From Streptomyces triculaminicus (lineage in GTDB: Bacteria; Actinomycetota; Actinomycetes; Streptomycetales; Streptomycetaceae), in assembly GCF_017349075.1 (NCBI RefSeq), contig NZ_JAFMOF010000005.1, positions 1 through 64,000 of the forward strand: DNA of 64,000 nt, read 5' to 3'. The notes below the pieces were generated by a model. The model made no database searches and was not told where the DNA came from. It was given only the letters and a program-made list of their open reading frames with translations. Made by a program: the position numbers and the translations under genes. Positions within the stretch are counted from its first letter, which is position 1. Every line of letters begins with the position of its first letter. Below, piece by piece: positions 40,448 through 54,252 of this stretch.

Positions 40448-40476
40448 ATTCTTGTGGTCCCCGAGAAGGGTGTCAA
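40448..40476 (-). promoter_or_regulatory. Candidate sigma-70-type promoter for the DUF2334 operon
   Basis: On the minus strand TTGACA (40476-40471), 17-nt spacer, AAGAAT (40453-40448), about 70 nt before the ATG. The whole 322-bp gap 40378-40699 between divergent operons is AT-richer than its surroundings and holds no gene; GCCTC-AAGCC-GAGGC hairpin at ~40669-40683. Confidence 0.55.
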
Positions 40477-40699
40477 TAGACAACTACGGTCCCGTCCGGG
40501 CAATTACGAACAATCGAATTGGTGCAGACCAGAAATCACACGCGTCACATACCCATCGTGAGCAGGCATGACAACCGACAGGTATGCAGAAGTAAGTGCT
40601 CCGTTTCAACAACTCTCACCACAGACCCCTAAACCCCCTCCACGGTCTGATACTTTCCCTGCGCACGCCTCAAGCCGAGGCGGCATCCGGGGGGAACTC

Positions 40700-40900
40700 A
40701 TGTACGGAAAACCCGCTCTGGGGACAGTCCTGCCCTTGGCAGGGCTGACGGCTGCCCCAGAAGTTCTGCCGGGCATACCCTTTGCCAGGGGAATGCAAGA
40801 AGCAGCGGGAGCAGGTTTTCTGCTCTACTGCGCGATAGCCGCCGCACTTCTTTCGGCAAAATTCTGGTTCGCACTGCGAAACTCCGGTGGCCGTTCATGA
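40700..40900 (+). CDS. Small membrane protein co-translated with the GT2 synthase
   Basis: 66 residues from ATG 40700 (GGGGG 7 nt upstream). Two hydrophobic segments: TVLPLAGLTAAPEVLPGI and FLLYCAIAAALLSAKFWFAL, ending RNSGGRS. The last codons overlap the synthase ATG (ATGA), so translation is coupled. Small accessory membrane proteins often accompany processive exopolysaccharide synthases (compare PgaD with PgaC); that role is inferred from position. Confidence 0.7.
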   Translation: MYGKPALGTVLPLAGLTAAPEVLPGIPFARGMQEAAGAGFLLYCAIAAALLSAKFWFALRNSGGRS

Positions 40901-42159
40901 TCACCGAAGTGATGCTGTGGTCGAGCATCGCCATCATCGTGATGGCCGGCTGCTACAACTCCACTCTCTTCGTCCTCTCGAGACGACGGATACGCCACGC
41001 CCGGGGGCCGCGCGCCGAACGTCTCTACGTCTTTCTCCTCGCCTGCCTGAACGAGGAGAAGGTGCTCGCGGAAAGCCTGGCCCGCATCACCTCGCTGCCG
41101 GCCGGCAACTTCATGGCCCTGGTCATCGACGACGCGTCCGACGACCGTACGGCCGACATCGCGCGGTCCGCCGCCCATTCCTCGTCGAACAGGGTGCGGC
41201 TGCTCCAGCGGCGGCTGCCGGACGCCCGCAAGGGCAAGGGCGCCGCCCTCAACGCCGGCATCCGTCACCTGCGCGAATCCGGCCTCCTGCGGGAGCACGA
41301 CCCCGCCGACGTCATCGTCTGCGTCGTGGACGCCGACGGCCGCCTCGACCCGCACGTGGTGCAGGCGGTCGACCCCTACTTCGACGACCCGCGCACCGGC
41401 GGCACCCAGATCGGCGTGCGGATGTACAACCGGCACAAGGGGCTGCTCGCCCGGCTCCAGGACATGGAGTTCGTCATCTACGGCGACATCTTCCAGTCCG
41501 CCCGGCGCTACTTCGGCAGCGTCGGCATGGGCGGCAACGGCCAGTTCATGCGCCTGTCCGCGCTGGACAGCCTCATGGACGAGAGCGGCAACGGCCCCTG
41601 GAGCGACTCCCTGACGGAGGACCTCGACCTCGGGGTGCGCCTGATCGCCCGCGGCTGGACCAACCACCACTGCACCACCGCCGCCGTCTCCCAGCAGGCC
41701 GTCCTCGACGTCAAGCGCCTGGTGCGCCAGCGCTCGCGCTGGTTCCAGGGCCATCTGCAGTCGGCCGGACTGGTCCCGCTGATCCTGCGCGAGGTGCCCA
41801 CCCGGGCCGCGGTGGACCTGCTCTACCACCTCTCCAGCCCGGTCCTGATCCTGCTCACCTCACTGCTGCCGCTGTCCTTCCTCATGGCCACCGGCGGCAC
41901 CGTCGTCGGCTCGGTGCAGGCGGGACACCCGCTGTTCTCACCGATGTGGATCATCGGCCCGTACGTCCTGTCGTTCACCGCGGCGTACGCCTACGGCTGG
42001 GTCTACTCCCGGCGCGAGCGAGGGCTCGGGCTCGTGCGGTCGGTTCTGCTCTCGCACGTCTTCGTCCTCTACGGCTACATCTGGTTCGCCGCCGGATGGT
42101 GGGGGCTGTGGCGGATGCTCACGGGCAAGCAGACCTGGCTCAAGACCGCGCGCACCTGA
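40897..42159 (+). CDS. Processive glycosyltransferase family 2 (exopolysaccharide synthase)
   Basis: 420 residues. One N-terminal membrane helix (VMLWSSIAIIVMAGCYN), the GT2 domain (~45-260) and three or four C-terminal helices (VDLLYHLSSPVLILLTSLL, MWIIGPYVLSFTAAYAYGW, SVLLSHVFVLYGYIWFAAG). Catalytic motifs in order: LVIDDASDDRTADI, VCVVDADGRLDPH (DxD type), GSVGMGGNGQFMR, SLTEDLDLGVR (TED) and RQRSRWFQGH (QxxRW). This set marks processive synthases such as PgaC, HasA or curdlan synthase that couple synthesis with secretion. Donor sugar unknown; the adjacent epimerase suggests GlcNAc/ManNAc. Confidence 0.92.
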   Translation: MITEVMLWSSIAIIVMAGCYNSTLFVLSRRRIRHARGPRAERLYVFLLACLNEEKVLAESLARITSLPAGNFMALVIDDASDDRTADIARSAAHSSSNRVRLLQRRLPDARKGKGAALNAGIRHLRESGLLREHDPADVIVCVVDADGRLDPHVVQAVDPYFDDPRTGGTQIGVRMYNRHKGLLARLQDMEFVIYGDIFQSARRYFGSVGMGGNGQFMRLSALDSLMDESGNGPWSDSLTEDLDLGVRLIARGWTNHHCTTAAVSQQAVLDVKRLVRQRSRWFQGHLQSAGLVPLILREVPTRAAVDLLYHLSSPVLILLTSLLPLSFLMATGGTVVGSVQAGHPLFSPMWIIGPYVLSFTAAYAYGWVYSRRERGLGLVRSVLLSHVFVLYGYIWFAAGWWGLWRMLTGKQTWLKTART

Positions 42160-42217
42160 GGCCCCGGCCGCTCCGCCACCTTCACGCAACGGCACGACAT
42201 TTCCCCGAGGGAGACCC

Positions 42218-43411
42218 ATGTCCCCGAACGTCATCACCACGCCCGTACGCGCCATGCTCGTCCTGGGCACCCGCCCCGAGGCCATCAAACTCGCGCCCGT
42301 GGCCCGTGCGATGGCCGCCTCGCCGCTCTTCGAACCCATCGTCGTCAGCACCGGCCAGCACCGCGAGATGCTCCAGCAGATGCTGGAACTCCTGCGGGTG
42401 CCCGCGAGCGTCGAGCTCGACGTGATGCGCGACCGCCAGGAGCTGTCCAAGCTGACGGCCCGGCTCGTGGACGGGCTCGGCGACGTCGTCCGCGCCGAGC
42501 GCCCCGACGTCGTCATCGTCCAGGGCGACACCACCACCGCCCTCACCGGCGCCCTCGCCGCGTTCTACGAGCACATCCCCGTCGCCCACGTCGAGGCCGG
42601 GCTGCGCACCGGAGTCCTGGACAACCCCTTCCCCGAGGAGCTCAACCGCCGTCTCATCGGCCGCACGGCACGCTGGCACTTCGCCCCCACCTCGCGCGCA
42701 GCCGGGCACCTGAAGGCCGAGGGCGTGCCGGACGCCGAGGTCTTCGTCACCGGCAACACCGTCATCGACAACCTGCTGTGGGTCCTCCAGGAGGGCACCG
42801 GCCGCGACCACTTCAGCACCGGTCTGCGGCGCGTCCTGGTCACCCTGCACCGCCGGGAGAACCAGGGCGACAAGATGCGCGCCATGGGCACGGCGCTGCG
42901 CCGCCTGGCGGACCGCGGCGACGTGGAGATCGTGCTGCCGCTCCACAAGAGCCCGGCCGTACGCGAGGCCCTGCTGCCCGAACTGACCGGCCACGCCCAC
43001 ATCCACGTCGTCGAGCCGCTGGACTACGTGGACTTCTCCGCCACCCTCGCCGGCTGCGACCTGGTGATGACCGATTCGGGCGGCATCCAGGAGGAGGCGC
43101 CGAGCCTGGGCAAGCCGGCCCTGGTGCTGCGGACGACCACCGAGCGGCCCGAGGCCGTCGAGGCGGGCGCGGCACGGCTGGTGGGCACCGAGCCGCAGGT
43201 CATCCTCGACGCGGCCATGCACCTGCTGGACGACGCCGCGGCGTACGAGCGGATGGCGAAGGCCGGCAACCCCTTCGGCGACGGGCACGCCACGGACCGC
43301 ATCGTGGCGCAGCTCGCGGAGGACTTCGGCGCCGACGCCGACGCGACGCCCGCGCCCCGCCCGCTGGTCGTCACCCAGCCCGACGGTCCGGGGTCATACT
43401 CGACGGCATGA
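42218..43411 (+). CDS. wecB: UDP-N-acetylglucosamine 2-epimerase (non-hydrolysing)
   Basis: 397 residues from ATG 42218, GAGGGAG upstream. Interconverts UDP-GlcNAc and UDP-ManNAc. Visible: LVLGTRPEAIKLAPVARAM, VVSTGQHREMLQQMLEL, VIVQGDTTTALTGAL, AHVEAGLRTG, PFPEELNRRLIGRTARWHF, VTGNTVIDNLLWVL, VTLHRRENQGDKMRAM, LVMTDSGGIQEEAPSLGKPA and VLRTTTERPEAVEAGAARLV. These give the uracil/phosphate contacts and catalytic Asp/Glu/His. It probably supplies UDP-ManNAc to the polymer made by the neighbouring synthase. Its TGA overlaps the next ATG. Confidence 0.96.
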   Translation: MSPNVITTPVRAMLVLGTRPEAIKLAPVARAMAASPLFEPIVVSTGQHREMLQQMLELLRVPASVELDVMRDRQELSKLTARLVDGLGDVVRAERPDVVIVQGDTTTALTGALAAFYEHIPVAHVEAGLRTGVLDNPFPEELNRRLIGRTARWHFAPTSRAAGHLKAEGVPDAEVFVTGNTVIDNLLWVLQEGTGRDHFSTGLRRVLVTLHRRENQGDKMRAMGTALRRLADRGDVEIVLPLHKSPAVREALLPELTGHAHIHVVEPLDYVDFSATLAGCDLVMTDSGGIQEEAPSLGKPALVLRTTTERPEAVEAGAARLVGTEPQVILDAAMHLLDDAAAYERMAKAGNPFGDGHATDRIVAQLAEDFGADADATPAPRPLVVTQPDGPGSYSTA

Positions 43412-44073
43412 CGAGAGTTCACCGGCTTCTCGCCCTCGCACTGCTCGCGGCCGCCGTGGTGGCGGGACTGGTCTTCGCGGTGAGCGCCATCTGGGAGGAC
43501 AGCGGGGAGCCGGAGCGCCCGTGGGCCGAGGGATCGGTCCACGGGCCGTGGCGGTCGGTGTTCGACGGGCACGGCGAGAACATCGGCCGCCATGACGGCC
43601 TGGCCCTCTCCCCCAAGCCCGCCACGCGGGCGGAGGAGACCCACGCCGGCCTGATCGTCTCCACCCGGCAGTACGGGGACGTGGACTTCCACGCCCGGAT
43701 GCGCACGATCGCCCAGCTGCGCACCCCCAAGCCCAACCCCTGGGAGGTGCCGTGGCTGGTGTGGGCGTACACCGATCCGGAGCACTTCTACTACATCACC
43801 CTCAAGCCGAACGGCTGGGAGCTGGGCAAGCGCGATCCCGCCTATCCCGGCGGACAGCGGTTCCTGGCGACCGGGGCCCAGCACTTCCCGCTCGGCAAGT
43901 CGTCGGACGTCCGGGTCGTCCAGTGGGGCGCCAAAATGGAGGTGAGCGTCGACGGCCGGGGGCTGGTGGCCTACGAGGACCGGGAGCGCCCGTACCTCAA
44001 GGGGAACGTGGGGGTGTACTCGGAGGACGCGCGGGTGGTGTTCAGCGACGTCTCGGCCCGTCCGCTGGAGTGA
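43408..44073 (+). CDS. Exported or membrane-anchored concanavalin-like sugar-binding protein
   Basis: 221 residues from ATG 43408 (ATGA overlap with wecB). N-terminal hydrophobic helix (LLALALLAAAVVAGLVFAV) may be a signal anchor. The rest is a jelly-roll domain: WRSVFDGHGENIGRHDGL, TRQYGDVDFHARMRTIAQLR, WLVWAYTDPEHFYYITLKPN, GWELGKRDPAYPGG, VEVSVDGRGLVAYE-type strand and LKGNVGVYSEDARVVFSDVS. It resembles DUF1080/LamG-like carbohydrate-binding folds. Last gene of the putative exopolysaccharide operon; binding or processing of the polymer is inferred. Confidence 0.75.
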   Translation: MTRVHRLLALALLAAAVVAGLVFAVSAIWEDSGEPERPWAEGSVHGPWRSVFDGHGENIGRHDGLALSPKPATRAEETHAGLIVSTRQYGDVDFHARMRTIAQLRTPKPNPWEVPWLVWAYTDPEHFYYITLKPNGWELGKRDPAYPGGQRFLATGAQHFPLGKSSDVRVVQWGAKMEVSVDGRGLVAYEDRERPYLKGNVGVYSEDARVVFSDVSARPLE

Positions 44074-44103
44074 CGGACGGCCGGAGTGACGGGCGACGCG
44101 TGG

Positions 44104-44140
44104 CGGCGCCCGCCTCGGGTCGGGGTTGAGGCGGGCGCCG
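44104..44140. terminator. Bidirectional terminator between the exopolysaccharide operon and gltD
   Basis: Perfect 13-bp repeat CGGCGCCCGCCTC (44104-44116) / GAGGCGGGCGCCG (44128-44140), 11-nt loop, between convergent genes. Confidence 0.85.
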
Positions 44141-44161
44141 TGTCACGGGGGCGTCGGACGG

Positions 44162-45614
44162 TCAGACGGTGAGCGCCCGGTCCGTCGGCCGGACCGGGGC
44201 CGGCAGGGTGCTGGTCCCGGTGAGGTGGCGGTCCACGCCGCGGGCGGCGGAGCGGCCCTCGGCGATGGCCCACACGATGAGGGACTGGCCGCGGCCGGCG
44301 TCACCGGCGACGAACACGCCGGGGACGTTGGTGGCGTAGTCGGCGTCGCGGGCGATGTTGCCGCGCTCGTCCAGTTCGAGGCCGAACTGCTCCACGAGAC
44401 CGTTCTGCCGGTCGGTGCCGGTGAAACCCATCGCGAGGGTGACGAGCTGGGCCGGAATGCGACGCTCGGTGCCCGGCTTCTGCGTCAGCTTGCCCTCGAC
44501 GAACTCGACCTCGACCAGGTGCAGCCACTGGACGTTGCCGTCCTCGTCGCCCTCGAAGTGGGTGGTGGAGACGGAGTACACCCGCTCACCGCCCTCCTCG
44601 TGGGCCGAGGTGACCTTGTAGAGCATGGGGAAGGTGGGCCAGGGCTGGCCCGCGTTCCGCTGCTCCCCCGGCCTGGGCATGATCTCCAGCTGGGTGACGG
44701 AGGCCGCGCCCTGGCGGTGGGCGGTGCCGACGCAGTCGGCGCCGGTGTCGCCGCCGCCGATGACGACGACGTGCTTGCCCTCGGCGGTGATCGGGGAGAC
44801 CGTCAGGTCGCCCTCCTGCACCTTGTTGGCCAGTGGCAGGTACTCCATGGCGAAGTGGATGCCCGCCAGGTCGCGGCCGGGGACGGGCAGGTCGCGGGAG
44901 GTGGTGGCGCCGGCGGCGATGACGACGGCGTCGTAGCGCTTGCGCAGCTTGGCGGCGTCGATGTCGCGGCCGATCTCCACCTCGGTGCGGAACTTGGTGC
45001 CCTCCGCGCGCATCTGCTCGATGCGGCGGTTGATGTGCCGCTTCTCCATCTTGAACTCGGGGATGCCGTAGCGCAGCAGCCCGCCGATGCGGTCGGCGCG
45101 CTCGTAGACGGCGACCGTGTGGCCGGCCCGGGTCAGCTGCTGGGCGGCGGCGAGGCCGGCGGGGCCGGAGCCGATGACGGCGACGGTCTTGCCGGAGAGC
45201 CGCTCGGGCGGCTGCGGGGTGACGTCGCCGGTGTCCCAGGCCTTGTCGATGATGGTGACTTCGACGTTCTTGATGGTGACGGGCTGCTGGTTGATGCCGA
45301 GCACGCACGCGGACTCGCAGGGCGCGGGGCACAGGCGGCCGGTGAACTCGGGGAAGTTGTTGGTGGCGTGCAGCCGCTCGGACGCGGCGCTCCAGTCCTC
45401 GCGGTAGGCGTAGTCGTTCCACTCGGGGATGAGGTTCCCGAGCGGACAGCCGTTGTGGCAGAACGGGATGCCGCAGTCCATGCAGCGGCTCGCCTGCTTG
45501 CTGATGACCGGCAGGAGGGAGCCGGGGACGTAGACCTCGTTCCAGTCGCGGACGCGCTCCTCGACGGGACGGGTGCGGGCGACCTCGCGGTCGGTGGTCA
45601 GAAAGCCCTTCGGG

Positions 45615-45622
<8 letters not shown>
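44162..45622 (-). CDS. gltD: Glutamate synthase (NADPH) small subunit
   Basis: 486 residues. Passes electrons from NADPH via FAD and Fe-S clusters to GltB. N-terminal Fe-S cysteines: CMDCGIPFCHNGCPLGN and CPAPCESACVLG. FAD-binding VAVIGSGPAGLAAAQQL, NADPH-binding HVVVIGGGDTGADCVGTA, and the late FAD motif NVPGVFVAGDAGRGQSLIVW. It overlaps the end of gltB by 8 nt, so the two are one operon, gltB first. Full length for the family. Confidence 0.97.
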
Positions 45623-50171
<4,549 letters not shown>

Positions 50172-50481
50172 CGGCGCTCCCGTCGTCGTCTGGCAGTCAT
50201 GTCAGAGGCATGTGCCGAGGGACGACGCTGGCCCTCCGCTGAAAAGTTCGTGCAGATTACATGATGGGCGGCTTCTCGAAAAGTGGAAGCCTCGGTCCAT
50301 CATCTGGACACCCGGATGCGGAGCGGAGCGCCTGGAGGCCTTGGGATCACCAGGCCCGGTCGCGCCGAAGAGAATTGCGCAAGGGGGCGGCGTTGCCCGC
50401 TGCGCTACCGGATTGTGCCCTGTGGGCGAGGAGCTGAAACCGCGAAGAAACCTGCACGTTATGCGGTTGCCCGCATAAGCA
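50172..50481. other. Leader region of gltB (about 310 bp, no gene)
   Basis: Lies between gltB and the VIT-family gene, both on the minus strand. It should hold the gltB promoter and leader. GTCGTCGTC near 50172-50181 can pair with GACGAC near 50220. No ORF with Streptomyces codon bias and no known riboswitch was recognised. Confidence 0.4.
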
Positions 50482-51213
50482 TCACCCGACAGCGGTGCCG
50501 AAGGCAATACCGAGGAGGTAAGTCACACCCGCCGCCGCACCGCCGAGCAGCAGCTGACGCAGCCCGCTGAACCACCACGACCGGGCCGTCACCCGCGCCA
50601 CGACGGCGCCGCAGGCGAAGAGACCGAGCAGCGCCAGCAGCACGGCGGGCCACAGCCGGGTGGCGCCCAGCAGGTAGGGCAGCAGGGGCAGCAGCGCGCC
50701 CAGCGCGAAGGAACCGAACGAGGACGCGGCGGCGACCGTCGGCGAGGGCAGGTCGGAGGGGTCGATGCCGAGCTCCTCGCGGGCGTGGATCTCCAGCGCC
50801 TGCTCGGGGTCCTTCGACAGCTGCCGCGCGACCTCGCGGGCCAGCTTGGGCTCGACGCCGCGCGACTCGTAGAGCGCGGCGAGCTCCTCCAGCTCGTCGG
50901 CCGGGTGCTTGCGCAGCTCGCGCCGCTCCACGTCCAGCTCGGCCAGCACCAGCTCGCGCTGGGAGGCCACCGAGGTGTACTCGCCGGCGGCCATCGAGAA
51001 CGCGCCCGCCGCCAGGCCCGCCAGGCCGGCGATCACGATCGCGTCCGAGGACGCCGACCCGCCGGCGACACCCGTCATCAGGGCCACGTTGGAGACCAGC
51101 CCGTCCATGGCGCCGAACACGGCGGGTCGCAGCCAGCCGCCGTTCACATCGCGGTGCGTGTGGTTGTCACGGTGGGCGATATGCGTCTCCGCGGCCGTAT
51201 CGAGGACAGCCAT
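50482..51213 (-). CDS. VIT1/CCC1-family Fe2+/Mn2+ transporter
   Basis: 243 residues from ATG 51213. Five hydrophobic helices with the VIT1 layout: RPAVFGAMDGLVSNVALMTG, IVIAGLAGLAAGAFSMAAGE, then an acidic cytoplasmic stretch (LAELDVERRELRKHPADELE, LSKDPEQALEIHAREELG) that in VIT1 binds metal, and ASSFGSFALGALLPLLPYLL, AVLLALLGLFACGAVVARVT, QLLLGGAAAGVTYLLGIAFG. Metal detoxification or storage is likely. The His-rich N-terminus (HIAHRDNHTHRD) may add metal binding. Confidence 0.92.
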   Translation of the reverse strand: MAVLDTAAETHIAHRDNHTHRDVNGGWLRPAVFGAMDGLVSNVALMTGVAGGSASSDAIVIAGLAGLAAGAFSMAAGEYTSVASQRELVLAELDVERRELRKHPADELEELAALYESRGVEPKLAREVARQLSKDPEQALEIHAREELGIDPSDLPSPTVAAASSFGSFALGALLPLLPYLLGATRLWPAVLLALLGLFACGAVVARVTARSWWFSGLRQLLLGGAAAGVTYLLGIAFGTAVG

Positions 51214-51373
51214 TGCTCCGGGTGCTCCCTTCCCCAGGGGCACGGGCCCACGGCCCCCGCCCCTCTTGTGTCGCTTACGGGTCGAAGGTACGCGCGTTCG
51301 AGGGTGATCCGCTAGCAAGGCAGGCCGTACTAACCACGCTGACCTGCTGGTTTTTAGCGGCGAGACGACGAAA

Positions 51374-51401
51374 AGCCCCCACGGCACAGGCCGTGGGGGC
51401 T
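51374..51401 (-). terminator. Rho-independent terminator after lgt
   Basis: AGCCCCCACGG (51374-51384) / CCGTGGGGGCT (51391-51401), 11 bp, followed on the minus strand by UUUU (AAAA at 51371-51374), 20 nt past the lgt stop. Confidence 0.85.
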
Positions 51402-51421
51402 GGGGCGACGCGCCGCGCGCG

Positions 51422-52441
51422 TCAGGGCTTCTTCGGACCGGCGGGCTTGGGGGCGGCGTCCGGGGAACCCTTGACGTCCTTGGGGGGCTCCTTGACGTCC
51501 TTGACCGGCTCCTTGGCGGGCTCCTTGACGTCCTTGGCACCGTTGACCGGCTTCGTGGCGGGCTCCTTGACGGACCCCTTGCCGTCCTTCGCTCCGCCGT
51601 CGACGGCGGCCGCGTCCTCGGCGGCGCCCGGCTCCACGACCGTCTCGCGGCCCGGCGCCTTCTTCGCCGAGATCACGATGTAGGCCACCGCCGCGAGGAA
51701 GACCAGGATCGACGTCCAGCCGTTCAGGCGCAGGCCCAGCACGTGGTGGGCCTCGTCGACACGCAGGTACTCGGTCCAGAAGCGCCCGACGGTGTAGGCG
51801 GCCACGTACAGGGCGAAGGCCCGGCCGTGCCCGAGCTTGAACCGCCGGTCCGCGAAGATCACCAGCGCCGCGACGGCCAGGCACCACAGGGACTCGTAGA
51901 GGAACGTCGGGTGGTACGTGCCCGCGACGCGCCCGATGGCCGGGTCGGCGTCGATCTTCAGCGCCCAGGGCAGGTCCGTGGGCTTGCCGTACAGCTCCTG
52001 GTTGAACCAGTTGCCCCAGCGCCCGATGGCCTGGGCGACGGCGATGCCGGGCGCGATGGCGTCCGCGTACGCCGGCAGCGGGATCCCCCGCCGGCGGCAG
52101 CCGATCCACGCGCCGACCGCGCCCAGCGCGATGGCGCCCCAGATGCCGAGGCCGCCCTCCCAGACCTTGAAGGCGTTCACCCAGTTCCGGCCCGGGCCGA
52201 AGTAGAGCTCGTAGTCGGTGATCACGTGATAGAGACGCCCGCCGACCAGGCCGAAGGGCACCGCCCACACGGCGATGTCGGCCACCGTCCCGGCCCGGCC
52301 GCCCCGCGCGATCCAGCGTCGGTTGCCGAGCCAGACGGCGGCGAAGACACCGATGATGATGCAGAAGGCGTAGCCGCGCAGCGGGACCGGCCCGAGGTGG
52401 ATCACGCCGGTCGAGGGGCTGGGAATGTATGCGAGTTCCAT
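51422..52441 (-). CDS. lgt: Prolipoprotein diacylglyceryl transferase with a repetitive C-terminal tail
   Basis: 339 residues from ATG 52441. Transfers diacylglycerol from phosphatidylglycerol to the lipobox Cys. Six or seven membrane helices; key motifs LRGYAFCIIIGVFAAVW, VGGRLYHVITDYELYF, GGLGIWGAIALGAVGAW, the Lgt signature GRWGNWFNQELYGKPTDLPW, and THPTFLYESLWCL-type text (YHPTFLYESLW). The last ~75 residues are a hydrophilic tail of Lys/Pro/Val/Asp repeats (KEPATKPVNGAKDVKEP, KEPVKDVKEPPKDVK) absent from typical Lgt proteins, probably cytoplasmic. The core is complete. Confidence 0.96.
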   Translation of the reverse strand: MELAYIPSPSTGVIHLGPVPLRGYAFCIIIGVFAAVWLGNRRWIARGGRAGTVADIAVWAVPFGLVGGRLYHVITDYELYFGPGRNWVNAFKVWEGGLGIWGAIALGAVGAWIGCRRRGIPLPAYADAIAPGIAVAQAIGRWGNWFNQELYGKPTDLPWALKIDADPAIGRVAGTYHPTFLYESLWCLAVAALVIFADRRFKLGHGRAFALYVAAYTVGRFWTEYLRVDEAHHVLGLRLNGWTSILVFLAAVAYIVISAKKAPGRETVVEPGAAEDAAAVDGGAKDGKGSVKEPATKPVNGAKDVKEPAKEPVKDVKEPPKDVKGSPDAAPKPAGPKKP

Positions 52442-52511
52442 GGCAGGTAAGAACCTACCTCGTGGCGGCGCCAAGTCCCAGGGCGGCCTTTTCGGCCCGT
52501 GACCCACGGTA

Positions 52512-52536
52512 GCCCCCGCCTCACGGACGCGGGGGC
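52512..52536. terminator. Terminator after the DsbA-like gene
   Basis: GCCCCCGC (52512-52519) / GCGGGGGC (52529-52536), 9-nt loop, between the dsbA-like stop and lgt. Confidence 0.7.
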
Positions 52537-52590
52537 CTTGGCGTCGACGGCGGGGCCGCGGCGCCCCCGTCGACGGCCTCGGGCCCCGGC

Positions 52591-53373
52591 TCAGCCCTTC
52601 TGCGCCTCCGCGACCATCTCGCGGAACTTCTGCGGGGTGAGCGGAGTGGTCGGGCCGTAGATGCTCTTGCCGTTCAGCAGGACGGTGGGGGTGCCCTGGA
52701 GGCCCGAGGTGCTGAAGGTGTTCTGGGACTTCTGGACCCAGCTGTTGTGGGTGCCGCCCTCGACGCACCGCTTGAACGCCGGGCTGTTCAGGCCGACCTT
52801 GTCCGCCAGCTCCAGCAGGCGGTCCTTCTTACCGAAGGCGTCGTCGGTCTCCGGCGGCTGGTTCTTGTACAGCTCGTCGTGGTACGCGGTGAACTTCCCG
52901 GCGTCCTGGGCGCACGCCGCCGCGTTGGCGGCGTGCAGCGAGCCGGTGCCGGGGATGTTCTTGTCGATCAGCGTGACCAGGTGGTACTCGGACTTCAACC
53001 GGCCCTTCGCCTCCAGGTCGTGGACCGTGTCGCGGTAGCCGTTCTCGAACAGGGCGCAGGCGGGGCAGCGGAAGTCCTCGTAGACGGCGAGGGTGGCCTT
53101 GGCCTCGGGCTTGCCCACGGGGATGGCCAGGTTGTCCTTGCCCATGGCGCCCTGGGGGGCGACCAGCGGTCCGGAGGTCTGCTGTTTGTTGTCCTTGCCG
53201 CCGCCGGAAGAGGCCACCAGGGCGGCGACCCCGGCGCCCCCGCCGAGGACGACGGCCACCGCGACACCCGCGATCAGGGCCCTCTTGCGTTTGACGCGGG
53301 CCTGCTCCCGCTCGCGCTGTTCCTGCAGCCGCTCGCGGGCGCTGCGCTTTCCGTCGCTGTTCTTCTGGCTCAC
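52591..53373 (-). CDS. Membrane-anchored DsbA-family thiol oxidoreductase
   Basis: 260 residues. A charged cytoplasmic N-terminus (RSARERLQEQREREQARVKR) precedes one membrane helix (ALIAGVAVAVVLGGGAGVAA). The extracellular thioredoxin-fold domain has the redox site EDFRCPACALFENGY (CPAC), an inserted helical region (NAAACAQDAGKFTAYHDELY) and the cis-Pro loop GTPTVLLNGKSI. It belongs to the thioredoxin_4/DsbA group that forms disulfides in exported proteins. The position between lgt and trpA is common in Streptomyces. Confidence 0.93.
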   Translation of the reverse strand: MSQKNSDGKRSARERLQEQREREQARVKRKRALIAGVAVAVVLGGGAGVAALVASSGGGKDNKQQTSGPLVAPQGAMGKDNLAIPVGKPEAKATLAVYEDFRCPACALFENGYRDTVHDLEAKGRLKSEYHLVTLIDKNIPGTGSLHAANAAACAQDAGKFTAYHDELYKNQPPETDDAFGKKDRLLELADKVGLNSPAFKRCVEGGTHNSWVQKSQNTFSTSGLQGTPTVLLNGKSIYGPTTPLTPQKFREMVAEAQKG

Positions 53374-53437
53374 ATCCCCCTACAACGAACCGGGGGCGCG
53401 CCGTGCGCGCCCCCGGCCGTCGTTTCCTCCCAAAGGG

Positions 53438-54252
53438 TTACGCGCGCTTGCGTACGCCCTCTGCCAGTTCACCCGCGAGGGTACGGACCGCCGCCAGGCC
53501 CGACTCCAGGTCGGGGGCGTCCAGCAGCCGCTTGACGAAGGCCGAGCCGACGATCACGCCGTCCGCGAACTGGGCCACCTCGGCCGCCTGTTCGGGGGTG
53601 GAGACGCCGAGGCCGACGCAGACGGGCAGGTCGGTGACGGCCCGGGTGCGGCGCACCAGCTCCTGGGCCTCCTGGCCGACGGACTCCCGGGTGCCGGTGA
53701 CGCCCATCAGGGACGCGGCGTAGACGAAGCCGCTGCCCGCCGCGGTGATCTTGGCGAGGCGTTCGTCGCGGCTGCTGGGCGCGACGACGAACACCGTGGC
53801 CAGGCCGTGCTGTTCGGCGGCCTTGCGCCAGACCTCGGACTCCTCCACCGGCAGGTCGGGCAGGATGCAGCCCGCTCCCCCGGCGGCCGCGAGGTCGGCG
53901 GCGAACCGCTCGGCGCCGTAGCGGTCGACGGGGTTCCAGTAGGTCATGCACAGCACGGGCGCGCCGGTGATCTCGTGCGCCTCCTTCACCGTGCGGATGA
54001 CGTCGGCGATCCTGATGCCGCCGCGCAGGGCGATGTCGTCGGCGGTCTGGATGACCGGCCCGTCCAGGACCGGGTCGCTGTGCGGCAGGCCGATCTCGAC
54101 GACGTCGCAGCCGCCGTCGAGCATGGCGGTGACCGCCCGCACGCCGTCCGCCACGGTCGGGAAGCCGGCCGGGAGGTAGCCCACGAGCGCGGCGCGGTTC
54201 TCGGCCTTGGCCGCGGCCAGGACGGAGCTCAGGAGTTCGATGTTGCCCGCCA

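Noticed and set aside
50202..50507. 101-codon minus-strand frame upstream of gltB
   Set aside because: No codon bias, no ribosome-binding site, overlaps the gltB leader and the next gene.
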